Positions 33,243 to 44,400 of a DNA stretch of 64,000 nt are shown piece by piece. Made by a program: the position numbers and the translations under genes. Each line of letters opens with the position of its first letter. Position 1 is the first letter of the stretch. The notes beneath the pieces are model-generated. The model did no database searches. It saw only the letters and a program-made list of their open reading frames with translations, and was not told the DNA's origin. Source of the stretch: Incurvaria masculella (Eukaryota > Arthropoda > Insecta > Lepidoptera > Incurvariidae); the NCBI GenBank assembly GCA_946894095.1, contig OX335641.1:19548501-19612500 (forward strand), given 5' to 3'.

Positions 33243-33280
33243 TTAATTGCATAACAGTACCGCTACTGTTATGCAATTAA
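33243..33280. repeat. perfect 17-bp hairpin
   Basis: ttaattgcataacagta (33243-33259), loop ccgc, then the exact reverse complement (33264-33280). No T-tract or gene is next to it. Confidence 0.9.
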
Positions 33281-33767
33281 TTGGGCACAGATCCCTCGCC
33301 GTACTTTGAAGAAATATTTAACAAGAAAAACATATAATATTCTTTATCTTAATCATGCAAGCATTGGGATGTGAATTATCAATACTTCACTTAAAGCATA
33401 CATGTTACTCACAATTTCCTAGGGGTTTCTAGTATTTTGGGAGGATCCATGGGTGTATTTATGCATACATTATTACATGATTTACGGCTAAAATCCTACA
33501 ATAATGGGACGGAGGACTGTTTACAAATAATCTCCTGCAACTGATGTTAATTTATTTTAATGAACGAATCGGTAACCACCGATAACAAGCAATGTATTCG
33601 GTAACCTATTTACCACTTATTTTGCAAGTGGGCCACAGATTTGTGCTTATCACAAGGTGGGTTTCTGGCACACACTGACTGTGTTCTTGTCCATTAAACG
33701 GGGAGATTTAATTCATTAAATATCAACAGTAGTTCTACCGTTCCAAATTATTTTACTATATGATAGA

Positions 33768-33938
33768 GTAAGGGCCTTTTTCACCTACTGCTGATTAGCC
33801 TAATCGTCACAATTTAAGGGCCTTTCTTAGCAGCTTGCAATCAATACCCGTACAAGATAATAATTACTTTAGTAATAAAGACCCTATAAGTGTCGTTTAA
33901 AATAAATCAGCACTTGGTGGTAGGTGAAAAGGCCCTAA
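33768..33938. mobile_element. short MITE with TAAGGGCCTTTTTCACC ends
   Basis: Inverted ends taagggcctttttcacctac and gtaggtgaaaaggcccta, flanking about 130 bp without coding. An internal repeat of aagggccttt occurs at 33827. Confidence 0.7.
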
Positions 33939-34269
33939 TGCATGTACTTATGTACGTTAATACAAAAGAATGCAAAAAACGGTTTTATCCGGAAATCTAG
34001 TTTATTTACAAACTTTTAAAGAAACATTTGCGAAATTTTCCCGCTAAATATTTGTTTTGGATCTGTTAATCTGTTACTTCTTTGGAATAAGATTCCAACT
34101 GAAAAAAAAATAATTTGAAACTATAAAAAGTCAGACAGGATAAATGATCCTAAGGAAATAAAAAAATGCGATAAAAATAATACGTCCACACAAAAAATCT
34201 GTGTCATAGAACGAGTGTCTAATGAAGTAAATAAAAAACTTATAAAAAATCACATATAGCAACCATCTC

Positions 34270-34630
34270 AGACATACATATAGGTAGTGAATGGATGACT
34301 ACAACTGACTATTGTCGAGATAGTATTAGCATAATACAACAGATGGTAACTATGTACCATGCCAGGACCTTCCTTGTATTTACTTCCTTATTTTAAACCG
34401 GGACAAATTTTTATTGCCGCTTCCATCATCTTTTATTCAATGCGATGGTAACAAGGCGGGATTAACCCTACCAACTAGTAAGAAAGGAAGGGACCTACAT
34501 TTTACGCATAATGCAAACCACGGCCAGCCTCCATGGTCAAAATCGGTCACCCATCCAGAATCAGACCGTGCCCTAGTTGCTGTACCTCGATTATCCAACG
34601 GCAAAGCGTAGCGGTATTAGCCTACCGAGA
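34270..34630 (+). mobile_element. SINE copy with 5S-like head
   Basis: Shared body, then cggtcacccatccagaatca and a decayed gttgctgtacctcg block, the same 5S-derived arrangement as 24412-24460 with more decay. Confidence 0.6.
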
Positions 34631-35256
34631 CTAGTTTTCCCATCCAAATATTAAAGGAGTTTTTGGCGTATAAGTATTCTGTAGTCCTGATTTTAGTAGT
34701 ATGTACCTACTCATACAAAAAACCGTTACGATACGACATGTACTAGATTTTGCGCTGATTATTTAAGAAATTAATTAATGCATTGAAGAAAGAGCTCGCT
34801 ATCAACGTAAGCGATTGCCCTAGAAAAAGCGTATGCTTATCTCTATAGACCTAGAGCGATGGCTGCCAGTTCGTTGTTTTTTTGCAGCAGAGAACATTTT
34901 CGAAATGCATAAATTCTCAGCGGTATTAAAGTTTAGATAAAACATATTTTTTGTAAATATCTTACGAATATTAAGATATTATTTTCTTATAATTGATGTA
35001 AAACATAATAAATTGTTCTTTTTAATTAATTTAGTCTTCCGGCTAGTATTTTAACATGCGAACAATATAAAATCTGATAAATATTCATTTAGGAGGAAAA
35101 TTGGCTTCTTCTTCTATTTACCCGACTACGGCATTTTAATCTTACGATTTTGACTGACGGTTATGATTTTACCAGTTGCTAAGTTAAATGAACTTGTAAC
35201 CTCTTTTTCGCCTGGCTCCAAAACTATGGATTCGTTCCAAGCGCCATCAAAGTGTA

Positions 35257-35358
35257 TCAGTCCCTCAGTGGTGCGTGGAACGGCGAACGCGTAGCGAGCG
35301 CTTCTGTGGCCGGCAACAGAAACTAGTCTGCGTCTGCGTAATAATTCCCGCCAAAACT
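35257..35358 (+). promoter_or_regulatory. possible initiator and 5' UTR of the lipase
   Basis: Two arthropod initiator-like TCAGT motifs (35257-35261 and 35265-35269) lie about 90-100 nt before the ATG, with no TATA box about 30 nt upstream. The ATG context is aaaactATGG. Confidence 0.3.
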
Positions 35359-35404
35359 ATGGAGCAGAACATTGTCAAGTGGAGCACGTTCATTTTTTTA
35401 ATAG
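35359..35404 (+). CDS. lipase exon 1 (signal peptide)
   Basis: ATG plus 14 codons plus 1 nt: MEQNIVKWSTFIFLI, donor g|gtggga. The hydrophobic core continues over the junction into the next exon to give a normal signal peptide, and the phase (1 nt left) fits the 2 nt that start exon 2. The donor is only moderate. Confidence 0.6.
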
Positions 35405-38400
35405 GTGGGATTTGTTTACATTGTAACATCGAGTGTATTCAGTAATAAAATCTAAATAAAAATAAATAGCGTTTATACATTTATTTTCGAATGCATGATT
35501 GCATTCCAAAATTAATAAATGCCTTATTATACTTCCGTTAGCTAATGCTAGTGAAATAAATGAGAATAAAAAAATCAAATAAAACAGTGTGGGTAGTTTT
35601 GTTTTCGAAGTTTATAATAAAAAAATACAGCCTTAGTCAATTATTTAATTATATAACCATTTTAATTCATCCGTACTATTTAATTTGACTAGCTTTTATT
35701 ATTAATAAATATATATAGCTTTAATCAGTTTTATTTTATTTAACTTTAATTGATCATGGAGCATTTTAAAATGGAAACAAAAAAATGAAAGTTATTAAAT
35801 AAAAAGTTTTTTTTTAGTTTAAAATTTAAATGTAATGCATACCCAACCGGATGTACATCTTCATAAAATAAAAGTTACAAAATATATATCTTTCCAGCCT
35901 CAACATGTAAAGCCGCAACGCTCATCTGTTTCAATGGGTAAGTTTCGCATATTACTACTTAATTTATTTATTGGGTCCCATTACTTTTGCAAAGTTTTAA
36001 TAATAATTTAATTTAGGAATACATTATTTTGTAGTTTTCTTTAGATTGAGTTAATTTGGCTTGGATTAAGTCAGGTCTGAGATTACGAAAGGGTTTAGTT
36101 TAGGTAAGTTAGAGTAGGTAATATTAATAAGTTAGGTAAGTTTACTAACAGTATTTTTCCCCCGCCGCTCTAACATCGCAGGTTTTTTTTTAAAATTAAA
36201 CTGCACAAGGGTGGCTAATACCATACCTACTGTTATCATATTATCTTAAGGCACCAAATGGAAACTAGTTTTTATGCCAGGACTAATTTGGAATCCACCG
36301 GACCATTCTTCATTCAATGTGATGATACCCAAACGGGCGGAATTAGCACATGTAGTGGAGTCACTTGTATTCTCCACCGGAACCCACACAGCACAGTTTA
36401 TGGATATTATCTCTTTAATGCGACATTTATACATTACATAAAAATAATAACAGGCACTAGTAGTTCAGTTGTCAAAGGAGAAATTGCACTAATGCTTTTT
36501 TACACGAGAAAGTAAGCGCAATAGAAGCATAGAGTAAAAGAAAGAAATACTTTTCGCTGCTACCGTGACCTTAATACCATACACAAGAACCTGCTCTGTG
36601 CGCGTAGAAATGGAGACTTCCGTATCTACTTATCATCGCTCAATGCGGGACAGGCAGGCATTCACTGTCGACATTATAAAACAAAGAACCATCCGATCCT
36701 CTAAATCCTTTATAGGGTTGATGAACTATGAATGGCGTGGTATTTCCTCAAAAGTACAACTTGAGGTCCTTCAAGCATGTTGTGAAGAAGCACCTGGCCG
36801 ACATCGTTTTCGCAGCCTCCGTGAAAGTTCGAAGTCCCATGGGCGTCGTCGGGCGCCTCTTGTGTGAGGTTCTGCGGACGCCTTATGCCTCGCATAAGTT
36901 AAAAAAAACTGATTGTTTTTCGTTTGTTGCTAAACGAAAAAAAAAGGATATTTTTCTATCGTAAGTGAAGGTCGCCAGTGTCGTTTGAAACCATCTTCGG
37001 GATCGTAGATAACTTTGATTCGAATTGATTGATTTATGAATTTCGTTACGAGCCGTAATGATGTTTGAATTAAATTAAATCGTCCATTCCTTCCACCGTA
37101 CGTTAGTGCCTCGTAATGCTTGATTTTTTTGCATCAAAATTGTTAATGTAAGTCGGTATGTGTACATTAGTTGGACATGTATGTACCCGGTGCACATAAA
37201 TAAAGAATACAACCAAGGCTTTGGCCAAGGCTTGGAATTAAGTTCCAACGAAAATGTTGTCGTTACGTTGACGAATTGATCAGTTATTATCTCATGAATA
37301 CTTACTAAACTAAGAATTACGTTCATACGTTTACGAGTTATAAAAAAAAACATTAAAGAACTCCAATTTAACCTTGTATAACTCAAATCATCCTTCTCAA
37401 TGTAGGTAGGTGGGATAGCAGGAACCAGCGCCACCTGGTGGAAAGTAGCGGCAGGTTTGCGTCGATTAGGAAATAATAGAAAAATGCATTGGCTGAAGTG
37501 ATCGTTATTCTAAGCTTATATATTTTAGCTTAACGGTTAGAGCAGTGGACATGTAATTCAAAGGTCACAGCTTCGAATCCTGCTCCAGATTTTCAACGGA
37601 GATGTAACTGTACAAGATAACTCTAAGGTCATATTCATTAAATAGTACAAAATATTAGGACTTACGGTCTGTCAAAAAAAAATATAGTGACGATATTGAC
37701 AACTCTACTAAACATGGCTAGGACAGGTGTTTATTTTTCAATATTAATAACACCCCACTATATAATGCATTCAATGTGTCTGGACAAGTGGGAGCTAGCG
37801 AAAGTCGACGATACCGATATCGAAACGGTAACGACAGACGTATCGGTTCGCTGACCGTACCGACGCAATCCACGCACCTTGGCCTCGCTCAACGACCTAC
37901 CGCACCGCAACCTACAAGTGAGTGACCGTGATGATTGCTCCACATGCCAAACCTTTTTTTTTTGGCCACTACATTACTATCATTTGATATTAAATTACAG
38001 TTTGGCTGGATTTATTTTGAAGTGAAAGTTTTTCTGGCGGCGGTTTCAATTTGTTCAAGCGTTACGAAAAATTAAGATCACTTGAGCGGCTCGTAGTTTA
38101 GTGGCGCAGGGACTTGCCTTGCATTCCAGAGGCTTGGGTTCAAGTCCCCGCCCCGTTCATGCAAAGTTTTTTATGGATTCCGAACCATAGAGTAGATCGC
38201 ATTCGTTTTTTTTCCGTGACGAAATGCACTTAACCAAGTCAGAAAGAGCTAGAAAGTGGTGCATGAACGGGACGAGGATTTGAACCCAGACCCCTGGTAT
38301 GCTAGGTAAGACCCCGCACCACTAGGCTACGAGCCGCTTGATTCAATAACAAAACTAATAAAAACTACCGTGGAATATAGACGATCGAAAGCGTCAAATG

Positions 38401-41400
38401 CGATCATCGGTATACCCGAACACGGACATCGTTTTATAAGTAGTAGGACTACTTATCAAACTACTGGTCAAAGTTTCGCTCAAAGTCTCTAGGCCCAGTT
38501 GTCACCTAAATTGGCGTTGACGACAAACCGATCGACTAGCGTTTTCAAGTGATAGAGAAATTGAAGAGCGCGAAATAACATTTGCGAGTCCGAGTTTGTC
38601 TTTGACAGCTTGAAGCAGTAAATCCACAGAATATCCAGTAAAAATGTGTATGGAGTTTGACGTTTTTACGTAACTCCGAAGTTCCGTAAACGCCAATTTA
38701 GGTGCGAACTCGGACTGACCGCTCTGGGGGTTACCATAGTAAGTTATCTCGCCAAGTGAATAGCAAGTGAACAGGTAAGAGAGTTATTAAATGTGACGTT
38801 TAGTTGCATTTTGTACCATGTTAACTATCAAACAACGTATTATTCATCCAAGTGAACTGAAATTTACCAGTTGGCACGAAATGCAACTAAATATCTGATA
38901 TAATCACTATTTTGCCTTTGCACCCTGACCAGTTATTTACCATGGTAATCCGGCAAAATGACAATAGCATTTAGATCCAAGTGTGTGTTTCATGATTGTG
39001 GACGAAAAAAAATATGTGATGTAAACCCGTGAAGTTTCTTTGCGGATTCTTCTTTGCTGGGTTGATCGAATCCGCGGTTCTTTTTGACGTATTAGTGTAG
39101 TTTGACAAGTAAGAAGTTCAAATAAAATGAAACGAAATCCCCGTTTTCTTACGTACAATGCGATTCAAATAAGAATAGGCAAGGATCACCGCCATTTTGA
39201 ATGTCAAACCGATAAAACCCTCACTTCACTTCACAAACTTCAGTACTTTGCCGCGGTGTTGCCGCGTACAGTAGGCGCAAATTCGCTAGGCTCGCGCATG
39301 TACAGTCAAGCTAAGTGTACAATTTTAAAATGTTAACGAATACGGTATTCACCCACATAATCATGAATACACGTGTAGAATCATGTATAAAGCGCAGTAG
39401 AATCAACACATTATTTAAGAAAAAACAAATAACTCTTTCAAGAAAAGAGGAAAATTCTCTCTCCGCGACAGGTTTGCATACTGGTTCATTTTCAGCCTTG
39501 AACTATGCTTATAAAAAGTTGTTTTCTATACTAATAATAAATCCCCATGTAGTAAGTTGCTTAGTTTTTTAAGATACTTCATTTGTAGACTTTATGTATG
39601 ATACTAAGACTAAATTGATGATTTTTAGAAATCAATTCTGTCTTATGTATGTATGTAAATATGTATGTTCCTCCATAACTCTTATACCGATCATCCGAAT
39701 TCAATGAAACTTATTACACGTATATGTAAATACACGGGACACAGGCTATATATAATTCAGAGCTGTCATACAAACCGAAATGCCCCGAGGCGGCGGCGGC
39801 TTGGGGGGTAATCACTATCTGCCTTTATTTCTTCGTTTACTTCTTCTAAGCCACGCAACGGACTTTTTGATACGGTTTTCATTAATATAAGGAGCGATCA
39901 ACGAGCAAGAATTGCGTATGTAATGTTTAAATATGTAATACAAACCTTAAGAGAAAAATTAAAACAAATTGTAGGTGTTAAAAAGGCCTACAGAAAGTTC
40001 CACGATATCATGTAGAGCGATAACTTCGAACCACTCGCCCGATTTATTTGTGTATTTCATCAACGTATAGCAACTCTGGGCGCAGTCAGATTCCGGATGG
40101 GTTACCGTTTTCGATGTTGAAGGTGGCTGTGATTCGTATTCCTCATAGAACTTTGTAAAAGTAAGGAAGGTGGTAGGGTTAATCCCGCCTCTGTTGGTTT
40201 TGTATCAATTTCTATGTAGCAGTGCCAGTGCAGTAAGGGTCTGGCGGCACATACTTTTAAAATTCGCTCCCAAATGTTTAAGAAGCTGTAAATGGGAATA
40301 TGTCGATGTTTATCATTAAATCTTGCCATATCGGTTGAAACGATTTTGATTAAATTTGGTAGATGGATCCTGGACGAGCCTTTTGGTGGGCTACTTTTTA
40401 TTCAGGAAATAATTCAGACCGAAATCAATCCAACACGACATTGACCCGAGCGGAGCCGGGTACCGCAGCTAGTTTTTAATAAATCTGTGCTTGTTACACG
40501 GTTGATTATACTCACATATCATGTTCGTTAAAATAAGCGGAGGATTGCCTTGGTATTAAAAAGTATATATTATGAATTTCAAGGAGTTTTTAAATAACGT
40601 TTATAATTTTTTTTTACAATTACACGGAGTCATGAAGTATTATTCACTTAAACAAATGCAAGGAATTTTTTTTTTTATTAAGAAGACAATCCACTTTGTA
40701 TGGACGTTAGGCACTGATTTGTTTTGTCCATCAAATAAATCCGACGTGTCATGTAGTTCTCACTTAGACGAGTTATTTTTTTATATTAGAACTAGAAAAA
40801 TTTTACAGAGTATTTTACTTCACAAACTAAACACTTCATAATCCACCACCGAACTAGCGAGGAACGGGGATTGCGGGGATGGCTGCGGGGAAAGCGCGGG
40901 CGCAAACAAGCGGTTGCTTAGGTAACGAGGTGGCGTGGGGGTAAGTCGTCATTTTTCTCGCCTCGCGCCCCGCACGCACACCGCGCTGATCTGAAATTCG
41001 GCTACTGCGCAGGTACATACAGCGGCATCAAAGTTTTGCGCCAGCTGTACTTTCCTTCGCGAATTCGAGTGAAGTTAGTCACGAGCCCCGTCCTATTCTT
41101 ATTTGAATCGCATTGTACGTTCGTCCACAGAACAATGGAGAGCTACACGCGGGTCCCCATCAGCGGCATCCCGGCGCTGCTCGCGTCGCCGTGCCTCGAC
41201 CCGCACCGGCCGACGGTGATCTACACGTTCGGCTTCCGGGGCAGGGTGCGCGGGCCCGCCACCACGGCCGTGCTCGGCGCGTACCTGCGCACGCGAAAGC
41301 GCAACGTGCTTCTGCTCGACTGGGAGGCGGAGGCCGCCGCCGGCATGCTCGGCTCGCGGATCTCGTACGCGCTCAACGCGGTACCCAACGCCGTCAGGGT

Positions 41401-44400
41401 GCGTAGGCGTGACTTTTGACTTGACAGGAATGGCTAGTACCAAACTGGCCATCACTAGATGCCATGCCAGGACGTTACTCATAATTCTCGGCTGCATTGA
41501 ACTGGATGGAAAACACGGACAATTTTCAATGCCGCTTCGACCATCGTTTATTCAATGCTATGGATGGGATTAACCCTACCACCTACTAGGTAAGGACCTA
41601 CAGTTTTACGTGGAATCCGAACCACGGCCAGCCTCAACGGTTGAAAATTGTCACCCATCCAGAATCGAAACGCGCTCAGAGGTGCTTCACGAAGCTTATC
41701 GAATCGCAAGGCACCACTGAGCCACCGAGGCTGACAGAATTGAACTTATGAGATTTGGTCCTCTGCCAAGCGGCCGAAATAGATATGTTGAGATGGTTAG
41801 GACATGTGGAGCAAATGAGTGATTAAAGAGTGTCAAAACTAATTTACAGAGCGAAAGACAATGAAACTGTCACTCTCGGGCAGCCTAGAAGAACCCTATA
41901 GTAGCTGAGGGGCGCGGCCTTTCTTCTCAAGCCATAGGTGATGGGTTCAATCCTCTTCTAGTCCATGCATCACTTTCTTACTCTTTCTGGGTTGAATAAA
42001 TGCATTTAGTTAAGAATGCGAGCTGGTCGAATCCATGTAGAACTGTCCTTTCCCCTAGGTTTTTGAGTTTGATCCCGCCCAATTGGTACCATCACATTGG
42101 ATGAAAAAATGGTCTAAGCGCCAATGAAAAATTGTCCATGTTTTCCATTCAACCAGAGCCGGCTACATAAAGGGAAGATTCTGGCATGACACATAATTGC
42201 TATGGGAATCGGGTGTTTCAAAGCGAATATCGCGAGGGTGGGTATGGTATTTGCCATCCATGTTACATGTATGTAAACAAGCGTATGTATGTTTGCCTGT
42301 AGAAGAATGAAAGAAGTAGGTGTGCGAGCTGTGATTATGGCGCTCCATCTCTGCCTAACCTTCCGAGAAAGCGGCGTCATGGTATGTTTGTATGACGGTT
42401 CAGTTGCCGTTGAAAACATAAATCTTGGTCATTGATATCGCAATGGAATTCTCTTAACTCTACATACCAAAGCTTCTTGCTCTACCACCTGTCCTGCGGG
42501 GATACCATTTTAAATTAACTCTCCGGGTGAACAGGGCAGGTGAGTGATGGAACATGACGTTTAGTTGCATTTCGTACGACGCTGACTGGCCAAATTCAGT
42601 TCACTTGGCTGAATTATATTTCGTTTGACAGTTAGCATGGTACGTGAACAACCGGCGTGTTAATATGGTAACCCCCCGATCGCTGCATGACATGAGTATG
42701 ATAGCACGGTGTGTATGCGCGTGCGCAGATCGGCAACGAGCTGGGCGATGCGCTGGTGGCGTCGGTGCTGGCGGGCGTAGAGCTGGGCTCCGTGCACCTC
42801 ATGGGCCACTCCCTCGGCGCGCACCTCATGGGCCACGCCGGCCGCCGCGCGCGCACCAACGGCTTCACGATAAAACGGTCAGTTTGCATCGGCAACCGCG
42901 GAGGACAGCTACCGGCAAATAACTAGAACCTTGGCGTGACGCCTCCATTCTGCGCACCTCAATCCGAACGCCGAGGCGACCCAAACGGTTATGCCATGTC
43001 AGAGGGCCGTTGGGACCTAGTCGTCCGCCGCGACCTGTAAAGATCCGACATCTCAATAAAAAACCGGCCGAGTGCGAGTCGGACTCGCACACGAAGGGTT
43101 CCGTACCATCGTACAAGATTTGACATAAAAAAATCACGTTTTATGTATGAGACCCCCCTTTAATCTTTATATTTTTTTAATTTAACCTTATTGTTGTTAT
43201 TGCGGCAAAATAAATACACACTCCGTGAAAATTGCAGCTGCCTACCTATTACGATTCATGAGATACAGCCCTGTGACAGACGGACAGACGGACGGACGGA
43301 CAGCGGAGGCTTAGTAATAGGGTTTAGTTTTCACCCAAATTATATATCGTGACTGGGCCGTTTGTATGTTAGTGCGAAAAAATTAAATCAATTACAGATT
43401 AGGCCGGTGGTACTATGGCCACATTTGGGAAGTCAGTACCCAGTACTGGTTGGCGTTCTTGGATTCAATACAATACAGCCCAGAGCCATCCGTCTTGTTG
43501 GAGACCCGAAACTTACCGATGGCCTTGAGATGGAGGAGATTCGTAGGGCCAGATAGTCGACTTTACCACGAACGCTGATTTTAGATCTTGCCTTCTCACA
43601 ATCCAACTTATATCTGGAATACTCGCCGCAGTTAATCAGACCACGATAACAGATTAACCCGACAAGCTCGAACGACGAATCCCTCAGGCGCCTCTAACCA
43701 CAAGCAGGGGCAGAAATGCAGTGGGGTCACTTGTATTATTTCTAAGTGTCCGAAACCCACAAAACCCGGCACTCGATTTCATGCGCTTTCACACCCCTTC
43801 CATGCACAGCATCACCGGGCTGGACCCGGCGCGGGCGCTGTACGAGTACCCGCTGCGCGTGCGCGACGGTCTCGACCGCACCTGCGCCGCCTTCGTCGAC
43901 ATCATCCACACCGACCCCGGCAAGTACGGCCTGCGCCGCTCCTACGGGACCATCGACATCTGGCCCAATTACGAGGCGGCGCACGCGGCCGCGCAGCCCG
44001 GCTGCCCCATCGGCGACTTCGAGCAATTCTCCAAGGAAGGCAAGTCGCTTTTAATCAAAGACCTAGCATAGTATTCCGGGAGGTCACGACATTTTTGGTC
44101 ACGATAAGGTAAATGGCAGAATATGGGATTACATGTTAGAGACCAACCATCTGATGCTAAATATGTCGGTCTGCCTGTGCTAAGTGGTTGCGGTATCTAG
44201 ATTGGCTATATAAAATAGATGTTGGACCTGCCGATGAATATACTGATTGTCTAGAAACACGCGACCTCCTAGTCTATAGCGCGCTATGTTTACATTCTAA
44301 GCCTATGCTTCTAACTCCCGCGGGTGTTCTCCTGAAGCCTTATTCTGCTAATTGATAACTGCGCGCGTTATTTTTGTGTTTTCTCAAAACCGCATGTTTC

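Larger units (their letters stand above)
30344..35256. other. intergenic region between nompC and the lipase
   Basis: AT-rich. It contains SINEs at 32336-32520 and 34270-34630, a 17-bp perfect hairpin at 33243-33280 and a MITE at 33768-33938. A C10 run lies at 32797. No gene is supported. Confidence 0.6.
35938..41130. other. 5.2-kb lipase intron
   Basis: Holds a SINE at 36190-36400, a LINE scrap at 36560-36890, a tRNA-like SINE head at 37528-37592, the SINE palindrome at 38088-38341, a MITE at 38491-38730 and an RTE-like tail near 40330-40478. A GC-rich stretch without recognised coding is at 40855-40990. Confidence 0.6.
41399..42728. other. lipase intron 3 with SINE copies
   Basis: SINEs at 41415-41742 and 42030-42265 and a second tRNA-like SINE head at 41885-41970 (gtagctgaggggc, gggttcaatcct). 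No exon. Confidence 0.6.
42878..43809. other. lipase intron 4
   Basis: Contains the repeat at 43062-43345 and a LINE scrap at 43390-43560. A 3' piece (43674-43765) is shared with 12766-12866. Confidence 0.6.

Noticed and set aside
37528..37592. Functional tRNA-Thr gene
   Set aside because: A and B boxes are present but the acceptor stem is missing and the anticodon stem does not pair.
41012..41130. Upstream extension of lipase exon 3 in the same open frame
   Set aside because: The residues are not lipase-like, while the acceptor at 41130 with phase 2 links cleanly to the micro-exon at 35898-35937.
41099..41497. Minus-strand 132-codon open frame opposite lipase exon 3
   Set aside because: Shadow of a GC-rich exon; residues show the mirrored codon pattern and no homology. 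Similar shadows oppose 14768-14981 and 43810-44039.
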